Of a stretch of 64,000 bases of DNA, positions 1 to 8,082 are shown one piece after another; within the stretch, counting starts at the first letter, position 1; each line of letters begins with the position of its first letter. Below the pieces are notes generated by a model that was not told the origin of the DNA, did no database searches, and worked only from the letters and a program-made list of their open reading frames with translations. The position numbers and the translations under genes were made by a program. Where the stretch lies: assembly GCF_000010725.1 (NCBI RefSeq), contig NC_013859.1, positions 330,001 through 394,000 on the forward strand, read 5' to 3'. Origin of the DNA: Azospirillum sp. B510 (GTDB lineage Bacteria; Pseudomonadota; Alphaproteobacteria; Azospirillales; Azospirillaceae).

Positions 1-1
1 G

Positions 2-2587
2 GCGATGCGCGTCTGGGTCCATCCGGCCAAGCTGGTGGCCCATGGCCTGTCGATGGGCGACCTGACGGCGGCGATCAACCAGCAGAATGTCCAGATCGCT
101 CCCGGCAGCATCGGCGCGGCGCCGGCGCCGTCGGAACAGGCCGTGACGGTGCCGCTCACCGTCCGGGGGCAGCTGACCACGCCGGAGGAGTTCGCCGGCA
201 TCGTGCTCCGTGCCACCCCCGACGGTTCGAAGGTGACGCTCGGCGATGTCGCGCGCGTCGAACTCGGCGCCAAGTCCTACAGCTTCATCAACCGCGAGAA
301 CGGCAAGGCCACCACCGCCGCGTCGGTGCAGCTCACCCCCGGCGGCAACGCGGTGAGGACCGCCGAAGGCGTGCAGGCCCGCATGGAGGAGCTGAGCCGG
401 ACCCTGCCCACCGGCATGAGCTATTCGATTCCCTTCAACACCGCCCCCTTCGTGAAGGTGTCGATCGAGAAGGTCATCCAGACGCTGGCCGAGGCGATGG
501 TCCTGGTCTTCCTGGTAATGTACCTGTTCCTCCAGAATGTGCGCTACACGCTGATCCCGGCCATCGTCGCGCCGATCGCGCTGCTCGGCACCTTCGCCGT
601 GATGCTGGCCGCGGGCTTCTCGATCAATGTGCTGACCATGTTCGGCATGGTGCTCGCCATCGGCATCATCGTCGACGACGCCATCGTCGTGGTCGAGAAT
701 GTCGAGCGCATCATGGCCAAGGAGGGGCTGTCCCCCAGGGACGCGACGGTCAAGGCGATGAAGGAGATCACCGGCGCCGTGATCGGCATCACGCTGGTCC
801 TGACCGCCGTGTTCATTCCCATGGCGTTGGCCAGCGGTTCCGTCGGCGTGATCTACCGGCAGTTCACGCTGTCGATGGCGGTGGCGATCCTGTTCTCCGC
901 CTTTCTGGCGCTGACCCTGACGCCGGCGCTCTGCGCGACGCTTCTCCGGCCGGTCGACCCGGCGCATCATGGGAAGCGCGGCTTCTTCGGCTGGTTCAAT
1001 CGCGGCTTCGACCGCCTGACGCAAGGGTATGAGCGGCGCGTCGCCGGGCTGGTGACGCGCACCGGCCGCGTGATGCTGGTCTTCGCGGCGCTGGTCGCGG
1101 TCCTGTCGCTGGCCTTCCGGCAACTGCCGACCTCCTTCCTGCCCGAGGAGGACCAGGGCTACTTCATGACCTCCATCCAGCTTCCCGCCGACGCCACGAT
1201 CGACCGCACCCTCAAGATCGTCCAGACGTTCGAGGAGCACATCACCGCGCGCCCGGCGATCGGACCCAACCTGACCATCGTGGGATTCGGCTTCTCGGGC
1301 TCCGGCACCAACGCCGCGATGGGGTTCACCATGCTCAAGGACTGGGGCGAACGCGACGGCGCCACCCCCAGGAGCGAGGCGGACCTCGCGCAGCGGGCGA
1401 TGGCCGGCACGACGGAAGGGACGGTGATGACCCTGTTGCCACCCGCCATCGAGGAGCTGGGCAACAGCTCCGGCTTCACGCTGCGCCTTCAGGACCGCGC
1501 CAACCAGGGATATGACGCCCTCAAGGCCGCCGAAGCGCGCCTGCTGGAGCTGGCGGCGGGGAGCAGGCTCGTGACCGGCGTCTATCCCGACGGTCTGCCC
1601 GCCGGCACCAGCGTCCGCCTGGACATCGACCGGAAGAAGGCCGAAGCGCTGGGCGTGGGCTTCACCAGCGTCAGCGACATGCTGTCGACGGCGATGGGGT
1701 CGACCTACGTCAATGATTTTCCCAATGCCGGGCGCATGCAGCAGGTCATCATCCAGGCCGACGCGTCGGCGCGCATGCAAATCGACGACGTGCTCAAACT
1801 CTATGTGCGCAACACGGCCGGTGGGATGGTGCCGCTGTCGGAAATCGTCCGTCCGGTCTGGATCGATACGCCGCTGCAACTGGTCCGCTACCAGGGCCTG
1901 CCCGCCGTGCGCATCTCCGGCAACGCCGCACCCGGCGTCTCCAGCGGCACCGCCATGGCCGAGATGGAGCGGCTGGCCGCGCAGTTGCCATCCGGCTTCG
2001 TCATCGCCTGGACCGGCCAGTCGCTGCAAGAGCGGCAATCCACCGCCCAGGGGCCGATGCTGATGGCGCTGTCGATGCTGGTGGTGTTCCTCGTGCTCGC
2101 CGCGCTGTACGAGAGCTGGGCCATTCCGGTGTCGGTCATGCTGGTGGTGCCGCTCGGCCTGCTCGGCGCGGTACTGGCGGTGATGCTGCGCGGCCTGCCC
2201 AACGACGTCTATTTCAAGGTCGGCATGATCACCGTGATCGGCCTGTCGGCCAAGAACGCCATCCTGATCGTCGAGTTCGCCAAGCAGCTGCGCGCGGAGG
2301 GCATGGGGCTGGTGGAGGCCGCCGTGGCCGCCGCCCGCCTGCGCCTGCGCCCGATCCTGATGACCTCCCTGGCCTTCGGTCTCGGCGTGGTGCCCCTGAT
2401 GATCGCCATGGGCGCCAGTGCCGAGACCCAGCACGCCATCGGCACCGGCGTGTTCGGCGGCATGCTCAGCGCGACCGTGCTGGCCATCGGCTTCGTTCCC
2501 GTCTTCTTCGTGTTCGTGATGGGCTGGAAGGAACGCATTGAGATCCGGCGGATGAACCGTCGAGCCATGGCGGAGACGCGACCATGA
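2..2587 (+). CDS. RND multidrug efflux pump inner-membrane subunit (HAE1/AcrB family), 5'-truncated by the window edge
   Basis: This is the proton-driven inner-membrane pump of a tripartite drug exporter. The frame is open from the first full codon, and the first residues (AMRVWVHPAKL) align with about residue 183 of AcrB, so roughly 180 N-terminal residues lie outside the window. The proton-relay pair survives in GIIVDDAIVVVENVER (the AcrB D407/D408 equivalents). The TM10 lysine is in GLSAKNAILIVEF. Porter/funnel segments sit between two blocks of hydrophobic helices. The stop codon overlaps the next start (ATGA), so the pump is translationally coupled to an MFS exporter. A periplasmic adaptor gene would be expected upstream. 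The substrate cannot be read from the sequence. Confidence 0.93.
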   Translation, partial: AMRVWVHPAKLVAHGLSMGDLTAAINQQNVQIAPGSIGAAPAPSEQAVTVPLTVRGQLTTPEEFAGIVLRATPDGSKVTLGDVARVELGAKSYSFINRENGKATTAASVQLTPGGNAVRTAEGVQARMEELSRTLPTGMSYSIPFNTAPFVKVSIEKVIQTLAEAMVLVFLVMYLFLQNVRYTLIPAIVAPIALLGTFAVMLAAGFSINVLTMFGMVLAIGIIVDDAIVVVENVERIMAKEGLSPRDATVKAMKEITGAVIGITLVLTAVFIPMALASGSVGVIYRQFTLSMAVAILFSAFLALTLTPALCATLLRPVDPAHHGKRGFFGWFNRGFDRLTQGYERRVAGLVTRTGRVMLVFAALVAVLSLAFRQLPTSFLPEEDQGYFMTSIQLPADATIDRTLKIVQTFEEHITARPAIGPNLTIVGFGFSGSGTNAAMGFTMLKDWGERDGATPRSEADLAQRAMAGTTEGTVMTLLPPAIEELGNSSGFTLRLQDRANQGYDALKAAEARLLELAAGSRLVTGVYPDGLPAGTSVRLDIDRKKAEALGVGFTSVSDMLSTAMGSTYVNDFPNAGRMQQVIIQADASARMQIDDVLKLYVRNTAGGMVPLSEIVRPVWIDTPLQLVRYQGLPAVRISGNAAPGVSSGTAMAEMERLAAQLPSGFVIAWTGQSLQERQSTAQGPMLMALSMLVVFLVLAALYESWAIPVSVMLVVPLGLLGAVLAVMLRGLPNDVYFKVGMITVIGLSAKNAILIVEFAKQLRAEGMGLVEAAVAAARLRLRPILMTSLAFGLGVVPLMIAMGASAETQHAIGTGVFGGMLSATVLAIGFVPVFFVFVMGWKERIEIRRMNRRAMAETRP

Positions 2588-3849
2588 CCGGAGATGAAAC
2601 AATCGGAGCGGACGGTGGCGGCTGGCGCCTGCGCTTCTACGCCATCCTCGGCGGCCAGGCGCTGTCCCTGATCGGGTCGGCCCTGACGCAGTTCGTGCTG
2701 ATCTGGTGGATCACCGACACCACCGGCAGCATCACGGCATTGACCGCGGCCGGCATGGCGGCGCTGTTGCCCCAGGCGGTCCTCGGCCCGCTTGGCGGGA
2801 TTTTCGCCGATCGCTACAGCCGCCGCCTGCTGATGATCGCGGCCGACGGCCTGTCCGCCCTGTGCATGCTGGTGCTGATCGCGCTGTTCCTGACTGATCG
2901 GATCGAGCTGTGGCATGCCTTGACGATGATGGCGATCCGCAGCGCGATGCAGGGCTTTCAGGAGCCAGCCATGGTGGCCAGCACGCCGATGCTGGTGCCG
3001 GGCGGCTTCCTGGTTCGCGCCGTCGGCCTTGAACAGTCCGTGCACAGCCTGACCCTGGTCGCCGCCGCCCCGCTGGGGGCGCTCGCCATCGCCGTGATGC
3101 CGATCGGCTGGGCCCTGGCGATCGATGTCGCCACGGCCATTCTCGGCATCGCGCCGCTGCTGCTTTTCCGCATCCCGCAAGCCCTCGCGCCGGAGGGCGG
3201 GAAGGCCGGCCTCTGGCGCGAGTTCCGCGAGGGCGTCGAGGTGGTCTGGAGGACACCCGGCCTGCGACAGCTCTTTCTCCTGCTCAGCGGGGTCGTGCTG
3301 GCTTTTCTGCCGGTCTTCACGCTGGTGCCGCTGCTGGTGAAGGAGCATTTCGGCGGCGGCACCGGCCAGTTGGCCCTGATGGAGAGCCTGTCGGGTGTCG
3401 GCATGGGGGTGGGCGGCCTGCTGGTGGCCGCACTGGCGCCGCGCAGACCGATGCCGTGGATTCTGTTCGGCTTTGCCGTCTCCTGTGGCGCGATGGCTCT
3501 CACGGCTCTGGCGCCACGCGGTCTTTTCGGAGTGGCCGTGGCGTGGTGGGTCATCAGCGGGCTGACCTTCGTGCTCGCCGACGCTCCGCTGACCGCAGTG
3601 CTTCAGACCATCGTGCCGAACCATCTGCTCGGGCGTGTGCTGTCCCTGATGAACATGGTCATGGGACTGGCGGCCCCCGTGGGGTTGGGGCTTCTGACGC
3701 CGCTCGGCGAGGTGTTCGGGGTGCGCGGGATGTTCATCGTTGCCGGACTGTTCGGCGTGGCCGTCAGTCTGTGCGGGTTTCTATCACAGCCATTGATGGC
3801 CCTGGACCGGAGCCGTCTGGGATCGGACCTGATGCGTCATGCCGACTGA
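2584..3849 (+). CDS. MFS exporter (MFS_3 / EntS-MefA type)
   Basis: A 421-residue major facilitator protein with about 12 hydrophobic segments. The loop 2-3 signature is present as GPLGGIFADRYSRR, as in EntS and macrolide-efflux MFS_3 proteins. It is probably a proton antiporter exporting a siderophore or drug-like molecule across the inner membrane. The ATG overlaps the RND stop by four bases, so the two pumps should be made from one transcript. RND and MFS pumps fused in one operon without an outer-membrane factor between them is uncommon. The substrate is unknown. Confidence 0.88.
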   Translation: MTGDETIGADGGGWRLRFYAILGGQALSLIGSALTQFVLIWWITDTTGSITALTAAGMAALLPQAVLGPLGGIFADRYSRRLLMIAADGLSALCMLVLIALFLTDRIELWHALTMMAIRSAMQGFQEPAMVASTPMLVPGGFLVRAVGLEQSVHSLTLVAAAPLGALAIAVMPIGWALAIDVATAILGIAPLLLFRIPQALAPEGGKAGLWREFREGVEVVWRTPGLRQLFLLLSGVVLAFLPVFTLVPLLVKEHFGGGTGQLALMESLSGVGMGVGGLLVAALAPRRPMPWILFGFAVSCGAMALTALAPRGLFGVAVAWWVISGLTFVLADAPLTAVLQTIVPNHLLGRVLSLMNMVMGLAAPVGLGLLTPLGEVFGVRGMFIVAGLFGVAVSLCGFLSQPLMALDRSRLGSDLMRHAD

Positions 3850-3944
3850 CCGGCGAAGTGATGGCTTTGTTGCAGGGGGAACTCGCTGGGACCGGTGCCG
3901 GATATGCCGACGGGGTCCTGGCGCCGCTGAACAGAGGCGTCCGA

Positions 3945-4640
3945 TCAATCCACCGCAGCCTGGAACATGTAGCCCATGCCATGGACGGTGACGATCCGGC
4001 TGGGGTCGGCCGGATCGTGCTCCACCACCCGCCGCAGCCGGCGGACCAGCCGGTCGATGGAGCGGTCATAGGGCACGGAGTCGCCACGCAGCGTCAGGTC
4101 GAGCAGATCGTCCCGGCTCAGCACCCGTCCGGGATGCTCGACGAAGGCGGCGAGCAGTTCGAATTCGGCCGAGGTCAGCCGCGCATCCTCCCCGCCGGGA
4201 TCGCGCAGGCGCCGCTTGTCCAGATGCAGCTCCCACCCGTCGAACCGCTTCACCCGCCCGCCCGCCGGCCGGGTCGGCTTGGCGATGCGGCGCAGCAGGC
4301 TGCGGGTGCGGGCCAGGATCTCGCGCGGCTCGAACGGCTTGGTGATGTAGTCGTCGGCCCCCAGCTCCAGCCCGATCAGCCGGTCCATCCGGTCGGAGCG
4401 CCCGGTGATCAGGATGATCCCGATGTTGGAGGTCGCCCGCAACTCCCGCGTTACCGCCAGACCATCCTTGCCGGGCAAGCGGATGTCCAAAAGCAGCAGG
4501 TCGATCCGTCCGCGCGCCAGCAGCGCCGACAGCTGATCGCCGTCGCGCGCAAGCATCACCCGATAGCCTTCCCCTTCCAGATAGGCCTTCAGGGTCTCGC
4601 GGGTGATGGGATCGTCGTCGACCACCGCGATGGTGTGCAT
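3945..4640 (-). CDS. OmpR-family response regulator, TorR-like
   Basis: A 231-residue two-component regulator. The receiver domain (residues 1-115) has the acidic pocket VVDDD, phospho-acceptor Asp52 in LLLLDIRLPGKDG, the Thr switch in LITGRSD and Lys in ITKPFEP. A winged-helix DNA-binding domain follows (about 130-228, ending VTVHGMGYMF). The run IILITGRSDR-DRLIGLE-GADDY is very close to E. coli TorR. The start at 4640 (MHTIAVVDDD) was chosen because the longer frame adds a low-quality leader. No kinase is adjacent, so it is an orphan here. It is divergent from the MocR gene and shares a short promoter region with it. The target genes are unknown. Confidence 0.9.
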   Translation of the reverse strand: MHTIAVVDDDPITRETLKAYLEGEGYRVMLARDGDQLSALLARGRIDLLLLDIRLPGKDGLAVTRELRATSNIGIILITGRSDRMDRLIGLELGADDYITKPFEPREILARTRSLLRRIAKPTRPAGGRVKRFDGWELHLDKRRLRDPGGEDARLTSAEFELLAAFVEHPGRVLSRDDLLDLTLRGDSVPYDRSIDRLVRRLRRVVEHDPADPSRIVTVHGMGYMFQAAVD

Positions 4641-4787
4641 TGTCACCCGTACCGGACTGCGATGGATGGCGGATTGTCCACCATGCCCAACAGCGACGTT
4701 ATCGGTTCCGCCAGCCAGGCACAAGGTGGCGCGTAACAGCCCGGCGCGGCGACTTCACGGATTGTTCGGATCTTCCACCCTCATGAA

Positions 4788-4843
4788 GGGGGACAATCGC
4801 GCGGACCTTGCCAGGAAGCCGGGACAATGCCACATTTGTCCCC
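4788..4843 (+). promoter_or_regulatory. Candidate MocR self-operator: GGGACAA direct and inverted repeats
   Basis: GGGACAA occurs at 4790-4796 and again at 4821-4827. Its inverted copy TTGTCCC is at 4836-4842, directly before the ATG at 4844. The direct copies are 31 bp apart (about three helical turns), and the inverted pair is separated by 8 bp. MocR/PdxR-type regulators commonly bind a set of direct and inverted short repeats near their own promoter. No Shine-Dalgarno is visible before 4844, and GACAAT (4823-4828) could serve as a -10 box, so a leaderless transcript is possible. Confidence 0.5.
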
Positions 4844-6250
4844 ATGACAAATTGGACCCCGAACCTGGAGGGCCGTCCCGGCCCGCTCTATCGCGTCATC
4901 GCCGACGCGTTGGCCGACGACATCGCGGAGGGCGCCCTGCCCACCGGCACGCGGCTGCCGACGCACCGCGACCTCGCCTTCCGCCTCGGCGTGACGGTGG
5001 GAACGGTGACCCGCGCCTATACGGAGGCTGAAAAGCGCGGGCTGATCGGTGGCGAGGTCGGGCGCGGCACCTTCGTCCTCGACCAGCGTCCGTCGGCGAC
5101 CCCGTTGCCGCTCAGCTGGCCGCCCGCCGGGATGGCGGCAGCCGGTCCCGCGACCGTCAACATGACCACGCTCCGCCCCGAGCATGCCGTGGCGGTCCAG
5201 AGCTTCGGCCAGACCCTGACCGCCATCGCGGCGTCGGGCCATGCGGCGACGCTGCTCGGCTACGGTCCCCATGCCGGCCTGCCCGACCATCGCGCCGCCG
5301 CCGCCCTCTGGCTGGAGCGCCAGCACCGGGTGAAGGCGACCGCCGAGTCGGTGTTGCTGACCACCGGCGCGCAGAATGCGCTGGCGGTGGCGCTGGCCGC
5401 CGTGGCCCGCCCCGGCGACATCATCCTGGCGGAGCGGCTGACCAACATCGGCACCAAGGCGCTGGCGGCCACCCAGGGCTACCATATGGAAGGCGTTGCC
5501 ATCGACGAGCATGGTCTGGTGCCCGACGCTTTCGACAGCGCCTGCCGCCGGCTGGGTCCGAAGGCGGTCTATCTGGTGCCGACCTTGCAGAACCCGACGG
5601 CGGTGGTGATGCCGGCCGCCCGCCGGCGCGAGATCGTCGAGATCGCCCGCCGCCATGGCGTGATCCTGATCGAGGATGACGTGTTCGGCTTCATGGTGCC
5701 GGATGCCGTGCCGATCCAGACCATCGCGCCCGACATCACCCTCTATGTCTCCAGCGTGTCGAAAAGCCTTGCCGCCGGACTGCGGCTGGGCTTCGTCGTC
5801 GCCCCGCCGGACCTGCGCTCCCGCGTCGAGACCACCATCCGTGCCCTGCAATATTCCGCCCCGGCCCTGCCGGCGGAGGTCGTGGCGCGCTGGGTCCAGG
5901 ACGGGACCGCCGACCGCATCGTCGCCGCCCAGCGCGAGGAGGATCTGGCCCGCCAGCGGCTGGCCCGCTCCATCCTGCCGGCCGAAACGGTCTATGGCCA
6001 CCCGGCGGCGCAACATCTGTGGCTGGTGCTGCCGGAGCCCTGGCGCCGCGAGGATTTCATCGGCGAGGCCCGGCGCCGCGGGGTGATCGTCGCCGGGGCC
6101 GACGCCTTCGCCGTCGGCCGAGCCAGCGCCCCCCATGCGGTGCGCGTCGGCCTGTGCATGCCGGGCAGCCGCGACGAGGCCGCCCGCGGCCTGCGCGCCC
6201 TTGCCGATGCCCTGGAAGCGCCGGCGGCGGCGATGCTGTCGATCGTGTGA
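4844..6250 (+). CDS. MocR/PdxR-type GntR regulator with aminotransferase-like domain
   Basis: A 468-residue fusion regulator. Residues about 10-80 form a GntR winged helix (YRVIADALADDIAEG, then TRLPTHRDLAFRLGV and TVTRAYTEAEKRGL). Residues about 110-465 form a fold-type I PLP domain. The PLP lysine is in YVSSVSKSLAAGLRLG, preceded by the LIEDDVFGF aspartate motif and LTTGAQNALAVAL. Such proteins sense PLP or an amino-compound adduct and activate or repress a divergent or adjacent gene. An upstream TTG at 4808 is in frame, but the ATG at 4844 begins the conserved region. The regulated gene is not obvious, because its neighbours are a response regulator and a PPC-like protein. Confidence 0.88.
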   Translation: MTNWTPNLEGRPGPLYRVIADALADDIAEGALPTGTRLPTHRDLAFRLGVTVGTVTRAYTEAEKRGLIGGEVGRGTFVLDQRPSATPLPLSWPPAGMAAAGPATVNMTTLRPEHAVAVQSFGQTLTAIAASGHAATLLGYGPHAGLPDHRAAAALWLERQHRVKATAESVLLTTGAQNALAVALAAVARPGDIILAERLTNIGTKALAATQGYHMEGVAIDEHGLVPDAFDSACRRLGPKAVYLVPTLQNPTAVVMPAARRREIVEIARRHGVILIEDDVFGFMVPDAVPIQTIAPDITLYVSSVSKSLAAGLRLGFVVAPPDLRSRVETTIRALQYSAPALPAEVVARWVQDGTADRIVAAQREEDLARQRLARSILPAETVYGHPAAQHLWLVLPEPWRREDFIGEARRRGVIVAGADAFAVGRASAPHAVRVGLCMPGSRDEAARGLRALADALEAPAAAMLSIV

Positions 6251-6253
6251 CGC

Positions 6254-6278
6254 GGCGGTCAGAGGAGTTCTGACCGCC
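6254..6278 (+). terminator. Hairpin after the MocR gene
   Basis: A perfect 10-bp stem (GGCGGTCAGA / TCTGACCGCC) with a 5-base loop begins 4 bases after the stop codon. It is not followed by a T-run, so it may be a weak terminator or an mRNA 3'-end stabiliser. Confidence 0.5.
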
Positions 6279-6423
6279 ACGTCCATGCGCCATGCAGGCT
6301 CCACCCCTGTCGACGCGCATCCCAACGGGAATGATGGGCAAATGCTGCCGCCCGGCCGGCACGAATCTGCCGCCCGGCATATCGTTACCCACCACGAAAC
6401 CATTTGTTGCCAAGGGGTCGGCG

Positions 6424-6440
6424 TTGGCCCGCATCCTGCA
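6424..6440 (+). promoter_or_regulatory. Candidate sigma-54 (-24/-12) promoter
   Basis: TTGGCCCGCATCCTGCA matches the sigma-54 consensus TGGCAC-N5-TTGCA. The invariant GG (6426-6427) and GC (6438-6439) are correctly spaced and there are two mismatches. Transcription would start near 6451, about 40 nt before the ATG at 6492. Upstream lie a 12-bp direct repeat, CTGCCGCCCGGC (6345-6356 and 6367-6378), and inverted GGAATG-type motifs, which could bind an enhancer-binding activator. Confidence 0.55.
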
Positions 6441-6491
6441 ATCCCCTTGATCGTCATTCCGTCCGGGAATGCGTGAAGAGGGGAGTTCGCC

Positions 6492-7211
6492 ATGGTCAGC
6501 CTGTCCAGTTACGCCGATGTCGGCAGCATGGCCCAAAGCCTGCAACAGTCGATCGACGCCGCGGTCAAGCGCGTGCAGCAACAGGCGGCTGACAATGGCG
6601 GCGCGGCCGACAAGGTCCAGAACTACGAGCAGACCGTCAACAAGTCGGCGATGACCACCGCCCCATTCGCGACGAACATCGGCACGTTGGTGAAGGACAC
6701 CAGCCGCCTGAACGTCTTCAGTTCCCTGGCCTCCAACGACCCGGTCGATTTCTACAAATTCTCCGTTCCCACCGCCGGCGCCGCGTCGTTGGGAACGGTC
6801 GGCGATGCCGGCGTCCGGCTGCAATTGATGGATCGCGGCGGCAAGGTCCTCGCCGACAGCAACAAGGATGCCGGAGCCGCCTATGACGCTTTCCAAAAGC
6901 TGAAATCCGGCCAAATGACCCTGGACAAGGGCGATTACACGCTGCGGGTCGCCCGTGACAAGGACGTGCCGGTCAAGGATGCCAAGAGCTATGGCGTCCA
7001 GCTGCGCATGGGCGGCTACAGCAAGGATTACGACACCATCGCCAAGCAGCCGGCCAAGGCCGACAACCCCTTCGGCGGCAACACCAAGCTGCAGGGGCTG
7101 GCCTCGATCCTGGGGGCCGGCAGCGCCTCGCCCAATCCGGCCTCGATGCTGCTCGGCGGCTCGGGCGGCAGCTATGGCGGCCGCGGCTCGCTGCTGAACG
7201 CCATCCTGTAG
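6492..7211 (+). CDS. PPC-domain-like protein of unknown function
   Basis: A 239-residue protein with no signal peptide or membrane helix. Residues 1-55 are polar and helical (SMAQSLQQSIDAAVKRVQQQ). Residues about 58-180 resemble the bacterial pre-peptidase C-terminal beta-sandwich: NDPVDFYKFSVPTAG, then GVRLQLMDRGGKVLADS and DYTLRVAR. The last 50 residues are Gly/Ser-rich. PPC domains usually sit on secreted enzymes, but no catalytic domain is attached here. A good ribosome-binding site (GAGGGGAG) precedes the ATG and a sigma-54-like promoter lies upstream. That would link it to a sigma-54 process such as motility or nitrogen control, which is inference only. Confidence 0.75.
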   Translation: MVSLSSYADVGSMAQSLQQSIDAAVKRVQQQAADNGGAADKVQNYEQTVNKSAMTTAPFATNIGTLVKDTSRLNVFSSLASNDPVDFYKFSVPTAGAASLGTVGDAGVRLQLMDRGGKVLADSNKDAGAAYDAFQKLKSGQMTLDKGDYTLRVARDKDVPVKDAKSYGVQLRMGGYSKDYDTIAKQPAKADNPFGGNTKLQGLASILGAGSASPNPASMLLGGSGGSYGGRGSLLNAIL

Positions 7212-7220
7212 AGCGCGCCC

Positions 7221-7904
7221 TCACGCCAGCCGGTCGCGCCCCGATTCCTTGACCAGCAGCACCGCCTGGGTGCGGCTGCCGACGCCGAGCGCCTTCAGCA
7301 CGCCGGTGACGTGGGTCTTCACCGTCGACAGGTTCAGCCCCAGGCGCTCGCCGATCTCCTGGTTGGACAGGCCCTGCGCCAACAGATCCAGCACCTCCAG
7401 CTGGCGGCGGGTCAGCCCGTCGAAAATGCCGGGCGCCGCGTTCCGTGCTGCGGCGGTCGCGACCGGCGCCGGAGTCCCCGGCATGCCCAGCACCGGCGGC
7501 ACATAGGATCCGCCGGCCATCACCAGCCGCAGGATGTTGACCACCAGCACGTCATCGGTCGATTTCGGAATGAAGGCCCGGACGCCGCGCGACAGCACGG
7601 CGCGCATCTCATCCGGCGATTCGATCATCGAGAAGATGGCGACCGGAACCGGCGCCACGCGCTTGACCAGCGCCTCGACATCGTCCAGCCCGCCGAGACC
7701 GGGCATGCGCAAATCCATCACGATCAGGTCGAACGCTGCCCCCCCATCCTGCATCGCCCCGTCATTCAGTGACGCGTCAAGGATGGCGTTCAACTGGCCG
7801 AAGCTCGTGGCGGCGACCACGGTGGCCCGCTCGTCCAGTTCACCCACCAAATGGGTCAAGCCGCTGCGGACGATGGAGTGATCATCGGCGATCAGAACCT
7901 GCAT
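7221..7904 (-). CDS. NarL/FixJ-family response regulator
   Basis: A 227-residue regulator. The receiver domain has the acidic pair ADDH near the N-terminus, phospho-acceptor Asp64 in VMDLRMPG and the lysine in AFIPKSTDD. A linker rich in Ala/Pro (residues about 145-165) leads to a C-terminal LuxR helix-turn-helix (LTRRQLEVLDLLAQGLSNQEI, then LNLSTVKTHVTGVLKALG). It controls transcription when phosphorylated by a kinase not encoded nearby. It is convergent with the PPC-like gene (9-bp gap) and lies downstream of the OmpA-like gene on the same strand but 178 bp away, so it is probably transcribed separately. Confidence 0.9.
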   Translation of the reverse strand: MQVLIADDHSIVRSGLTHLVGELDERATVVAATSFGQLNAILDASLNDGAMQDGGAAFDLIVMDLRMPGLGGLDDVEALVKRVAPVPVAIFSMIESPDEMRAVLSRGVRAFIPKSTDDVLVVNILRLVMAGGSYVPPVLGMPGTPAPVATAAARNAAPGIFDGLTRRQLEVLDLLAQGLSNQEIGERLGLNLSTVKTHVTGVLKALGVGSRTQAVLLVKESGRDRLA

Positions 7905-8082
7905 GTAATGTCTCGGACCGGAAATGCCTGCCTACCGCACCGTCATACGCTGACGCAACGGTCCGCGCTACCTCCTTCGCACGTCACGCGCCCTTCCCCC
8001 CGTGCCGCGTGCCGGAAGGGTTGCAGACCGTCGCGGGGAAAGAGCCATGCCCTCTCCCCGCCCGCCGGCCGGAACCGCCGGA

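Noticed and set aside
2209..3624. Minus-strand open frame of 471 codons opposite the RND/MFS genes
   Set aside because: Compositional shadow with no recognisable domain and no ribosome-binding site.
4781..6493. Long minus-strand open frame opposite the MocR gene
   Set aside because: Its protein is low-complexity (Gly/Arg/His/Gln-rich), a typical antisense shadow of a GC-rich gene; the plus-strand frame has clear domains.
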